DNA of 64,000 bases from Lentisalinibacter orientalis (GTDB taxonomy: Bacteria; Pseudomonadota; Gammaproteobacteria; Steroidobacterales; Woeseiaceae), in assembly GCF_040706535.1 (NCBI RefSeq), contig NZ_JAPDRJ010000001.1, positions 2,170,001 through 2,234,000 of the forward strand, read 5' to 3'. The notes under the pieces are model-generated. The model searched no databases. It saw only the letters and a program-made list of their open reading frames with translations, and was not told the origin of the DNA. Of this stretch, positions 9,066-16,649 are shown in pieces. A program made the position numbers and the translations under genes. Positions within the stretch are counted from its first letter, which is position 1; each line of letters begins with the position of its first letter.

Positions 9066-9617
9066 ATGATCCGATTCCTGGATATTTTGCTCTCCGCACT
9101 TGGTCTAATTGTCGCCTCCCCGCTGCTAATAGTCCTGATACTTGCGGGTTTGCTTGATACCGGCATGCCGTTCTTCCGGCAGCGTCGAGTCGGTCAAGAC
9201 CAAAAGCCCTTCACGCTGATAAAGTTCCGTACGATGAAACCTGAAACCAGGGAGGTCGGTACGCACCTCGCGGATACCGACGCGGTTACACCGTTGGGAC
9301 GAGTTCTCCGTCGGTCGAAACTCGATGAGTTGCCGCAACTGTGGAACGTCTTGAAGGGAGATATGAGTCTAGTCGGTCCGCGTCCGTGTTTGTTGGCTCA
9401 GGAGGAGCTTATTTTGGAGCGGGTCAATCGCGGGGTATTCGACGTGCGGCCGGGAATCACCGGATTGTCTCAGATCAGGGGCATCGATATGTCAACGCCC
9501 GTCCGGCTCGCCGAAACTGATGCGCAGATGCTCGAGTCACTGTCGGTTTCCAGCTATCTTCGCTATATCTTGGCGACTGTCTTGGGCAAGGGCTCTGGTG
9601 ACCGAGTGCGGACGTGA
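9066..9617 (+). CDS. PglC-like initiating sugar phosphotransferase
   Basis: A 183-residue monotopic phosphoglycosyl transferase. It has one N-terminal re-entrant hydrophobic segment (about residues 5-28), then RQRRVGQDQKPFTLIKFRTM, and then the catalytic region SKLDELPQLWNVLKGDMSLVGPRP. Short length without the N-terminal four-helix domain is the PglC type. It moves a sugar phosphate, probably QuiNAc, FucNAc or bacillosamine-like, to undecaprenyl phosphate and so begins each repeat unit. The adjacent reductase and 4,6-dehydratase would supply that donor. Confidence 0.88.
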   Translation: MIRFLDILLSALGLIVASPLLIVLILAGLLDTGMPFFRQRRVGQDQKPFTLIKFRTMKPETREVGTHLADTDAVTPLGRVLRRSKLDELPQLWNVLKGDMSLVGPRPCLLAQEELILERVNRGVFDVRPGITGLSQIRGIDMSTPVRLAETDAQMLESLSVSSYLRYILATVLGKGSGDRVRT

Positions 9618-9802
9618 CGGTGGCTCGAACGGCTCCCCGATCATTCCCGGTCAGCGCCGCCGGGCAATCGAACTCGTGGGCCAAAATTGGAATTCGAGCA
9701 CACTTTTTCGCATCATTTGTTTATACTATGTCAAATATCGTCGGCAAGGCTATGAATTGCCTCAATAAGGACTGTTTTCGCTGACGTTACAACGGGGAGC
9801 AC

Positions 9803-11779
9803 GTGAGCCCACAGGAACGGAAATCGCTGGGACGCATTCGGGCATCCATTGTCCAGTTATCTCGGCCTGCCAAGCAGACGGTCATGTTGGCGGCGGATGC
9901 CGTCGCCATACCCCTCATTTCACTGATTGCGCTCGCCGTGACGGTCGCGCCAGGGTGGCCTTCTGTTGGACTCGGCACGACCGTGGCGGGCGTGGTGTTG
10001 ATGGCTACGGTCCCCGTCATGTGGGGCATGGGACTCCACCGCTCGGTGGTCCGATTCATGGGCCTGGACCTCTTCGTCAACGCGTTCCGCGTGGCGACCC
10101 TGTCCGCGGTATTGCTCACATTACTCAGCGTCTTGCTCCCTACGGTCCAGCTCCCCATCCGGACCATTGTGGTCATCTGGGCCGGGATCCTCATCTGGAT
10201 TTCGGGCAGCCGTCTGATGGCCCGGCTTGTGCTGCGCGGCTCACGCCAGCGCGCTGATCGGGTAATCATCTATGGCGCCGGCGAGGCCGGTGTGCGTCTG
10301 GCGCAGTCGCTGGCCAGCGGGCAGGACTACTTACCCGTCTGTTTCGTCGACGACAATGACAAGCTGTGGGGTAGTGTGCTGAACGGCCTCGAGGTGCATC
10401 CGCCGCGTTCAGTGCCGACCTTGGTCGATGAGCTCGATGTATCCCGCCTGCTCCTCGCACTCCCGAGCGCTTCCCGTCGCCGCCGTCGGGATATTCTCCT
10501 CAAGCTGGAATCCCTTGCCGTCCACGTGCAGACCATTCCGGACATCAGTGATCTGGTGACAGGCCGCGCGAAGGTAGACTCCATCCAGGACGTCGACGTC
10601 GAGGATCTCCTGGGCCGTGACCCGGTGCCCCCTGTGCCGGAGCTGCTGGACGCATGTATCCGTGGAAAGGCCGTGATGGTGACAGGCGCCGGCGGCTCCA
10701 TCGGCTCGGAGCTCTGCCGGCAGATTGCCCAACTCGGCCCCAGTCGGCTGATTCTTCTCGAGATTTCCGAGATTGCACTCTACAACATCGAGAAGCAACT
10801 GCGCGCTTTGAAGGAAACGGAGTCGCTCGAATTCGAGCTGATTCCGCTGCTCGGCTCCGCCCATCACAAGCCGCGGGTGCGGAGCGTGATGGCCTCGTAT
10901 GGCGTGCACACCGTCTACCATGCGGCGGCCTACAAGCACGTGCCCATCGTGGAGCACAACGTGCTGGAAGGCGTACACAACAACGTGTTCGGAACGCTGC
11001 ATACGGCCGAGGCGGCGCTGGAGGCGAAGGTAGAGACTTTCGTACTGATCTCCACGGACAAGGCGGTGAATCCCACCAACACCATGGGTGCGACGAAGCG
11101 CTTCGCTGAGCTAGTGCTGCAGGCGCTGCAAGAGCGCTCCGAGTCGACCAAATTCTGCATGGTCCGCTTCGGCAACGTGCTGGCCTCTTCGGGCTCGGTA
11201 GTACCGCTGTTCCGGGAGCAGATCCGACAGGGCGGTCCCGTGACGGTCACCCACCCGGACATCATCCGGTATTTCATGACGATCCCCGAGGCCGCGCAGC
11301 TGGTGATCCAGGCGGGCTCCATGGGCGAAGGCGGCGACGTGTTCGTGCTGGATATGGGCAAGCCGGTGCTGATCCGGGATCTGGCTTACCGGATGATCCA
11401 TCTCATGGGCCTGACCGTCCGCGACGACAACGATCCGGACGGCGACATCGAGATCCACTACACGGGTCTGCGGCCGGCGGAGAAGCTCTACGAGGAGCTC
11501 CTCATCGGCAACGATGTCGTCGGTACGGATCATCAGCGCATCATGCGGGCGGCGGAGGCTTATCTGTCCTGGGACGACCTGGAGCCCCGCATAAAGACGC
11601 TGTGGGACGCCTGCCAGCTGGGCGATTGCGAGACCGCCCGCTCACTGTTGCTGGAGGCGGTGACCGAATATCAGCCGACGAACGAGATTGACGACCTCGT
11701 CTGGCGGCGGCGCAAGGTGTTGGCCTCCGGCAAGAAGAGCGCCAGCGTCACCGACATAGCGGCCCGCCGTAGCAGCTGA
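9803..11779 (+). CDS. WbpM/CapD-like UDP-GlcNAc 4,6-dehydratase
   Basis: A 658-residue protein with four N-terminal membrane helices (within residues 25-145), a first nucleotide-binding domain (VIIYGAGEAGVRL), and a catalytic SDR domain from about residue 290 with VTGAGGSIGSELCRQI. The active-site segment STDKAVNPTNTMGATKR near residue 416 carries Met in place of the SDR tyrosine, as in WbpM/PglF enzymes. These convert UDP-GlcNAc to the 4-keto-6-deoxy intermediate used by the WbpV-like enzyme. The start is GTG 9803 behind GGGGAG. A 185-bp leader after the PglC-like gene may hold its own promoter (TATACT at 9724-9729, no convincing -35). Confidence 0.9.
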   Translation: MSPQERKSLGRIRASIVQLSRPAKQTVMLAADAVAIPLISLIALAVTVAPGWPSVGLGTTVAGVVLMATVPVMWGMGLHRSVVRFMGLDLFVNAFRVATLSAVLLTLLSVLLPTVQLPIRTIVVIWAGILIWISGSRLMARLVLRGSRQRADRVIIYGAGEAGVRLAQSLASGQDYLPVCFVDDNDKLWGSVLNGLEVHPPRSVPTLVDELDVSRLLLALPSASRRRRRDILLKLESLAVHVQTIPDISDLVTGRAKVDSIQDVDVEDLLGRDPVPPVPELLDACIRGKAVMVTGAGGSIGSELCRQIAQLGPSRLILLEISEIALYNIEKQLRALKETESLEFELIPLLGSAHHKPRVRSVMASYGVHTVYHAAAYKHVPIVEHNVLEGVHNNVFGTLHTAEAALEAKVETFVLISTDKAVNPTNTMGATKRFAELVLQALQERSESTKFCMVRFGNVLASSGSVVPLFREQIRQGGPVTVTHPDIIRYFMTIPEAAQLVIQAGSMGEGGDVFVLDMGKPVLIRDLAYRMIHLMGLTVRDDNDPDGDIEIHYTGLRPAEKLYEELLIGNDVVGTDHQRIMRAAEAYLSWDDLEPRIKTLWDACQLGDCETARSLLLEAVTEYQPTNEIDDLVWRRRKVLASGKKSASVTDIAARRSS

Positions 11780-11819
11780 TATCGGCGCGTGTCACGCCGA
11801 AATCTGCCGAATCTGTCAC

Positions 11820-11846
11820 TTACCGTGCTCGTGCAATCGCTATAAT
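11820..11846 (+). promoter_or_regulatory. Sigma-70 type promoter before ugd
   Basis: TTACCG at 11820-11825 and a perfect TATAAT at 11841-11846, spaced 15 bp, lie about 60 bp before the ugd start. The -10 is strong and the -35 and spacing are weak. It would let ugd, gmd, fcl and manC be expressed apart from the upstream genes. Confidence 0.5.
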
Positions 11847-11904
11847 TGCGGCGCTCAGCATCATTCATGCCGTCCGCGGCATCTGACACCATAAGGTTGG
11901 CGAA

Positions 11905-13281
11905 ATGAGACTTACTATCTTCGGCTCCGGCTATGTGGGCCTGGTCACGGGCGCCTGTATGGCAGAGATGGGCAACCACGTGGTCTGCGTGGACATCGAC
12001 GAGGACAAGATCAAGCGCCTTAACAAGGGCGAGATTCCCATCTACGAACCCGGGCTGGAGCCGCTGGTCGAGCGAAACGTCGAGGCGGGCCGTCTCGAGT
12101 TCACCACCGACATCGAAAAGGGCGTGGACCACGGTACCTTCCAGTTCATCGCGGTGGGCACGCCGCCGGACGAAGACGGCTCAGCAGACCTGAAGCACGT
12201 GCTTGCCGTCGCCGAGAGTATCGGCGAGCACATGAAGGAGTACCGCATCATTGTGGACAAGTCCACGGTGCCGGTGGGCACGGCGGACAAGGTCCGCGAG
12301 CGCGTCGCCAAGGTGCTGGCCAAGCGGGGTCTGCCGCTGGAGTTCGACGTGGTCTCCAACCCGGAATTCCTGAAAGAGGGTGCGGCCGTTACGGATTTCA
12401 TGAAGCCGGACCGTATCGTGGTCGGCGCCGACAATCCGCGCACGACCGAACTCCTGAGGGTGCTGTACGAGCCCTTTACCCGCCAGCACGACCGATTAAT
12501 CGCCATGGACGTGCGCTCGGCGGAGCTGACCAAATACGCGGCCAACGCGATCCTGGCCACGAAGATCAGCTTCATGAACGAGCTGGCCAATTTGGCCGAG
12601 CGATTCGATGCGGATATAGAACAGGTGCGTATCGGTATCGGCTCTGACCCGCGCATTGGCTATCAGTTCATCTATCCCGGCATCGGCTACGGCGGTTCGT
12701 GCTTCCCGAAGGACGTGCAGGCGCTGGCCCGATCGGCGACGGCCGTGGGCTACGATGCCGAACTGCTGAACGCGGTGGAGTCCGTGAACAACCGTCAGAA
12801 GCGACGGCTGTTCGAGAAGATCCGCGAGCACTACGAGGGCAACCTTGCCGGCAAGACCTTCGCGCTCTGGGGGCTGGCTTTCAAACCCAAGACCGACGAC
12901 ATGCGGGAGGCACCCAGCCGGGTGCTGATGGAGGCGCTGTGGGACGCCGGTGCGAAAGTGCGTGCCTACGACCCCGTGGCGATGGAAGAGGCGGAACGCA
13001 TCTACGGCAAGCGCGACGACCTGGTCTTCTGCGAGTCGTCCCTGGAGACGTTGGAAGGCGCGGACGCGATGGCAATCGTGACAGAGTGGCAGGAGTTCCG
13101 CAGTCCGGATTACGATCTCATCAAGGACAAGCTTGCGCAGCCAGTAATTTTCGACGGGCGCAACCTGTACGAGCCGCACCTGATGGAGCACATGGGCTTC
13201 ACCTATTACGCCATCGGCCGCGGGCACATCCCGGGGCGGGAGGCACGCGTAGCGACGCCGAAGCGGCGGAAGGACGACTGA
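11905..13281 (+). CDS. ugd: UDP-glucose 6-dehydrogenase
   Basis: A 458-residue NAD-dependent enzyme that oxidises UDP-glucose twice to UDP-glucuronate. It shows the N-terminal Rossmann loop IFGSGYVGLVTGACMAE, the central NPEFLKEGAA segment, and the catalytic cysteine in GGSCFPKDVQAL (Cys266). The C-terminal UDP-binding domain follows, with LWGLAFKPKTDDMREAPS. Length is normal for the single-chain bacterial family. It begins the precursor operon ugd-gmd-fcl-manC, with 25 bp to gmd. UDP-glucuronate could enter either of the polysaccharides encoded in the window. Confidence 0.93.
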   Translation: MRLTIFGSGYVGLVTGACMAEMGNHVVCVDIDEDKIKRLNKGEIPIYEPGLEPLVERNVEAGRLEFTTDIEKGVDHGTFQFIAVGTPPDEDGSADLKHVLAVAESIGEHMKEYRIIVDKSTVPVGTADKVRERVAKVLAKRGLPLEFDVVSNPEFLKEGAAVTDFMKPDRIVVGADNPRTTELLRVLYEPFTRQHDRLIAMDVRSAELTKYAANAILATKISFMNELANLAERFDADIEQVRIGIGSDPRIGYQFIYPGIGYGGSCFPKDVQALARSATAVGYDAELLNAVESVNNRQKRRLFEKIREHYEGNLAGKTFALWGLAFKPKTDDMREAPSRVLMEALWDAGAKVRAYDPVAMEEAERIYGKRDDLVFCESSLETLEGADAMAIVTEWQEFRSPDYDLIKDKLAQPVIFDGRNLYEPHLMEHMGFTYYAIGRGHIPGREARVATPKRRKDD

Positions 13282-13306
13282 CACACAACCAAAGCAGAAG
13301 AGCGAT

Positions 13307-14392
13307 ATGGGCAAGACGGCACTGATTACCGGCGTCACCGGCCAGGATGGCGCCTATCTGGCGGAGTTTTTGCTGAAGAAGGGTTATGAGGTCCATGGCG
13401 TGAAGCGCCGGGCCTCGTCATTCAACACCGACCGGATCGACCACCTCTACCAGGACCCCCACGAACCCAATCCCCAGCTTATCCTGCATTACGGCGATCT
13501 GACGGATTCGACGAATCTGATCCGGATCATCCAGCAGGTGCAGCCCGACGAGATCTACAACCTGGCTGCCCAGAGCCATGTGGCGGTATCTTTCGAGACG
13601 CCGGAGTACACGGCGAATGCAGATGCCGTGGGCTGTCTGCGTATCCTCGAGGCGATTCGCATATTGGGTATGGAGGAGAAGACCCGGTTCTACCAGGCCT
13701 CCACGTCGGAGCTGTACGGTCTCGTGCAGGAGATTCCCCAAAGCGAGACGACACCGTTCTATCCTCGTTCGCCCTATGCCGTGGCGAAGCTCTACGCCTA
13801 CTGGATCACGGTGAATTACCGGGAGGCCTATGGACTCTATGCGTGCAACGGCATTCTCTTCAATCACGAGTCGCCGATCCGTGGCGAGACCTTTGTCACC
13901 CGGAAGATCACGCGGGCGCTGGCTCGCATCAAGACCGGTCTTCAGGACTGCCTGTATCTCGGCAATCTCGATGCACTGCGGGACTGGGGTCACGCTCGTG
14001 ATTACATAGAGATGCAATGGCTGATGCTGCAGCAGGATCAGCCGGAGGACTTCGTGATCGCGACAGGCGAGCAGCATTCTGTACGAGAATTCGTGGAGAT
14101 AGCCGCTGCGGAGCTGGGCATCGATGTCAGCTGGCAAGGTGAGGGTGTTGACGAACAGGGACTGGATGGCGAGGGCAACGTGATCGTACGGATAGATCCT
14201 CGCTATTTCCGCCCCACGGAAGTCGAAACGCTGCTCGGCGATCCGACGAAGGCCAAAGAGAAACTCGGCTGGACGCCGAAGATCAGTTTCAGGGAACTGG
14301 TCACCGAGATGGTTCAGTCGGACCTCGAGATTGCCGGTCGGGACGCGCTGATTCAGCGTGAGGGGTATCGCGCCTTCAATTACCATGAATAA
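13307..14392 (+). CDS. gmd: GDP-mannose 4,6-dehydratase
   Basis: A 361-residue extended SDR making GDP-4-keto-6-deoxy-mannose. It has the glycine loop ALITGVTGQDGAYLAEFLL at the N-terminus, GVKRRASSFNTDRIDH (typical of Gmd), ASTSELYG, and the catalytic YAVAK (Tyr157/Lys161). The tetramer/cofactor motif is NHESPIRGETFVTRKI, whose third arginine-region residue is Ile where Arg is usual. Length is close to E. coli Gmd. It overlaps fcl by 8 bp, and the pair gives GDP-L-fucose. Confidence 0.95.
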   Translation: MGKTALITGVTGQDGAYLAEFLLKKGYEVHGVKRRASSFNTDRIDHLYQDPHEPNPQLILHYGDLTDSTNLIRIIQQVQPDEIYNLAAQSHVAVSFETPEYTANADAVGCLRILEAIRILGMEEKTRFYQASTSELYGLVQEIPQSETTPFYPRSPYAVAKLYAYWITVNYREAYGLYACNGILFNHESPIRGETFVTRKITRALARIKTGLQDCLYLGNLDALRDWGHARDYIEMQWLMLQQDQPEDFVIATGEQHSVREFVEIAAAELGIDVSWQGEGVDEQGLDGEGNVIVRIDPRYFRPTEVETLLGDPTKAKEKLGWTPKISFRELVTEMVQSDLEIAGRDALIQREGYRAFNYHE

Positions 14393-15320
14393 GGGTGACC
14401 GCATCTTCGTGGCCGGTCACCGAGGACTGGTGGGGTCGGCAGTGGTCCGGGAACTCGAGCGGCAGGGTTACGAGAATCTGGTTCTGAAGACGCGCAGCGA
14501 GGTCGACCTGACGGACGGCGCGGCTGTACGGGACTTCCTGCAGGCCGAGCGCCCGGCCGTCGTCATCGACGCAGCAGCCAAAGTCGGCGGAATTCTGGCC
14601 AACGATAGTTATCCCGCCGACTTCATCCGGGACAACCTGCGGATACAGACGAACCTCATCCAGTACTCCTACGAGGCAGGCGTCGGGAAGTTTGTTTTCC
14701 TCGGTTCGTCCTGTATTTATCCGAAGATGGCGCCGCAGCCGCTGAGCGAGGACACGCTTCTGACCGGCCCGCTCGAACCGACTAACGAGTGGTACGCAGT
14801 GGCTAAGATCGCGGGCATCAAGATGTGTCAGGCGTATCGCAAGCAGTATGGTTTTGACGCCATTTCCCTGATGCCAACCAATCTGTACGGTCCAGGTGAT
14901 AATTTCGATCTGCAGACGTCGCATGTGCTGCCGGCGCTGATCCGCAAGTTTCACGAAGCGAAGCAGCGGGGCGATGCCACGGTGCCGATCTGGGGGACGG
15001 GGAATCCGCGTCGGGAGTTTCTCTACGTGGACGACCTCGCCAACGCGGTGGTGTTCCTTGCCGAGAACTACAGTGACGCGGAGATGCTGAATATCGGTGT
15101 CGGGGAGGATATCCGGATCGGTGACCTCGCCGAGCTCGTGGCGGAGGTAGTTGGTTTCGAGGGGTCGCTCGAGTACGACACCTCGAAGCCGGATGGCACG
15201 CCACGGAAACTCTTGGATGTCTCGAGGCTGAATGGCCTCGGTTGGAAGGCGAAGTGGTCGCTGCGTGACGGAATAGCGGCTACCTACGACTGGTACCGAC
15301 AGCAAGGAGATGCCGGGTGA
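14385..15320 (+). CDS. fcl: GDP-L-fucose synthase
   Basis: A bifunctional 3,5-epimerase/4-reductase of 311 residues that turns the Gmd product into GDP-L-fucose. Evidence: FVAGHRGLVGSAVVREL at the N-terminus, GSSCIYP (active-site Ser/Cys), NEWYAVAKIAGIKMCQAY with the Tyr/Lys pair, and PTNLYGPGDNFD. The ATG at 14385 is preferred over an upstream GTG at 14358 because family members begin at this point (MNKGDRIFVAGHRG). The start lies inside the end of gmd, and its stop overlaps manC by 4 bp, so the three are translationally coupled. Confidence 0.95.
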   Translation: MNKGDRIFVAGHRGLVGSAVVRELERQGYENLVLKTRSEVDLTDGAAVRDFLQAERPAVVIDAAAKVGGILANDSYPADFIRDNLRIQTNLIQYSYEAGVGKFVFLGSSCIYPKMAPQPLSEDTLLTGPLEPTNEWYAVAKIAGIKMCQAYRKQYGFDAISLMPTNLYGPGDNFDLQTSHVLPALIRKFHEAKQRGDATVPIWGTGNPRREFLYVDDLANAVVFLAENYSDAEMLNIGVGEDIRIGDLAELVAEVVGFEGSLEYDTSKPDGTPRKLLDVSRLNGLGWKAKWSLRDGIAATYDWYRQQGDAG

Positions 15321-16396
15321 TCATCCCCGTCATCCTCTGCGGCGGTTCCGGCACCCGGCTCTGGCCGGCGTCCCGGGCGGGGAACCCGAAACAGCTGCTG
15401 CGCCTGACCGGCGAGCGTTCGCTGCTTCAGGAGACCCTGCGTCGCCTGGAGGGTCTGGCCGGCGACTGTGCCCCGCCCATCGTGGTCTGCAACGAGCAGC
15501 ATCGATTTGCGGTCGGCGAACAGCTTCTGGAGGTACTGGGGCCGGAAGCTGCATCCAGCGCTTCCATCATCCTGGAGCCGGCGGGCAGGAACACCGCACC
15601 GGCGGCCGCAGTGGCCGCGCTCCTGGCCGAGGCCGCCCACCCCGTCGAGAATCCGCTCCTGCTGATCCTGCCGGCGGACCACATGATCCGGGATGCAGAC
15701 GCCTTCGTCGCCGCGGTGCGCACGGCGCTGCCTTCGGCGGAGGCGGGCAATCTGCTGACCTTCGGCGTGGTGCCGGATCATCCCAACACGGGTTACGGCT
15801 ACATCCAGGCGAAGCCGGAGGGCGCGGGCGCCGTGCCGGTGGCGTCCTTCGAAGAAAAGCCGGACGCCGCGACCGCCGAGCGCTATGTCGCCGGCGGTGA
15901 ACACTTCTGGAACAGCGGCATGTTCTTCTTTCCGGTGCGCGAGCTGCTGGCGGAGCTGGAGACGCACGCGCCGGAGATCCTCGCCGCCTGCCGCCGCGCG
16001 GTGGAGGGGCGGGAGGAGGGCGACTTCGTCCGTCTGGACGCCGAGGCCTTCGGCGCCTGCCCGTCGGATTCCATCGACTACGCGCTGATGGAGAAGACGA
16101 ACCGGGCGATGATGGTGCCACTGGATGCCGGCTGGAGCGACGTCGGCAGCTGGTCGGCGCTGCACGACGTGGCCGACAAGGACGGGGACGGTAATTCGCT
16201 GTTCGGCGACGTGATCGCCGATAACTGCCGCGACACGTACGTGAGTGCCGGCAGCCGACTGGTGGCCGCCGTTGGACTCACCGGCTTCGTGGTGGTGGAG
16301 ACCGAAGACGCGGTGATGGTGCTGCCGAAGGACCGCGCCCAGGACGTGAAGAAGATTGTGGAGTGGCTGAAGGAACAGCGCCGCTCGGAACTCTAG
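15317..16396 (+). CDS. manC: Mannose-1-phosphate guanylyltransferase (short form)
   Basis: A 359-residue GDP-mannose pyrophosphorylase. The nucleotidyltransferase signature PVILCGGSGTRLWPASR is at the N-terminus, followed by LEPAGRNTAPAAAVAAL, LLILPADHMI and FEEKPDAATAERYV, and WNSGMFFF near the middle. It ends at the left-handed helix region and lacks the C-terminal phosphomannose isomerase domain of the long AlgA/ManC type, so the isomerase must come from elsewhere. GTG start overlaps the fcl stop (GTGA). Its product feeds gmd/fcl and the AlgD-like enzyme at 56 kb. A REP element follows at once. Confidence 0.93.
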   Translation: MIIPVILCGGSGTRLWPASRAGNPKQLLRLTGERSLLQETLRRLEGLAGDCAPPIVVCNEQHRFAVGEQLLEVLGPEAASSASIILEPAGRNTAPAAAVAALLAEAAHPVENPLLLILPADHMIRDADAFVAAVRTALPSAEAGNLLTFGVVPDHPNTGYGYIQAKPEGAGAVPVASFEEKPDAATAERYVAGGEHFWNSGMFFFPVRELLAELETHAPEILAACRRAVEGREEGDFVRLDAEAFGACPSDSIDYALMEKTNRAMMVPLDAGWSDVGSWSALHDVADKDGDGNSLFGDVIADNCRDTYVSAGSRLVAAVGLTGFVVVETEDAVMVLPKDRAQDVKKIVEWLKEQRRSEL

Positions 16397-16412
16397 GTTG
16401 TAGGAGGGCCTG

Positions 16413-16468
16413 GTAGGAGGGGCTTTAGCCCCGATCCATTACCCAATCGGGGCTAAAGCCCCTCCCAC
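16413..16468. repeat. REP pair (BIME-like) after manC
   Basis: Two inverted REP units face each other. The left is GTAGGAGGGGCTTTAGCCCC and the right is its reverse complement with one change, separated by CGATCCATTACCCAATCG. A broken extra head (GTAGGAGGGCC) sits just before at 16400-16410. Each unit has the GTAG head and an internal GGGGCT/AGCCCC hairpin. Confidence 0.9.
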
Positions 16469-16649
16469 AATTCGATTGACGCCGTCCCATCCGTCTGCGA
16501 CTCTTTAACCCACATAATAAAAGCGGCCACGCAGAGCAGACGGGAGGGGGAATCTCGCGTCTCTGACGGCCGATAAGCATTTCCCTTCCCGGAGCGATCC
16601 CCAGACCTGCCTGGTCGTTGCGTCTCGCATCAGACCAGGAGAACACGTT

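Noticed and set aside
1..16400. JUMPstart/ops (GGCGGTAG) element for RfaH control of the O-antigen locus
   Set aside because: I did not find the ops octamer upstream of the flippase, the GT4 at 6849 or the 4,6-dehydratase gene. The true operon start may lie left of the window.
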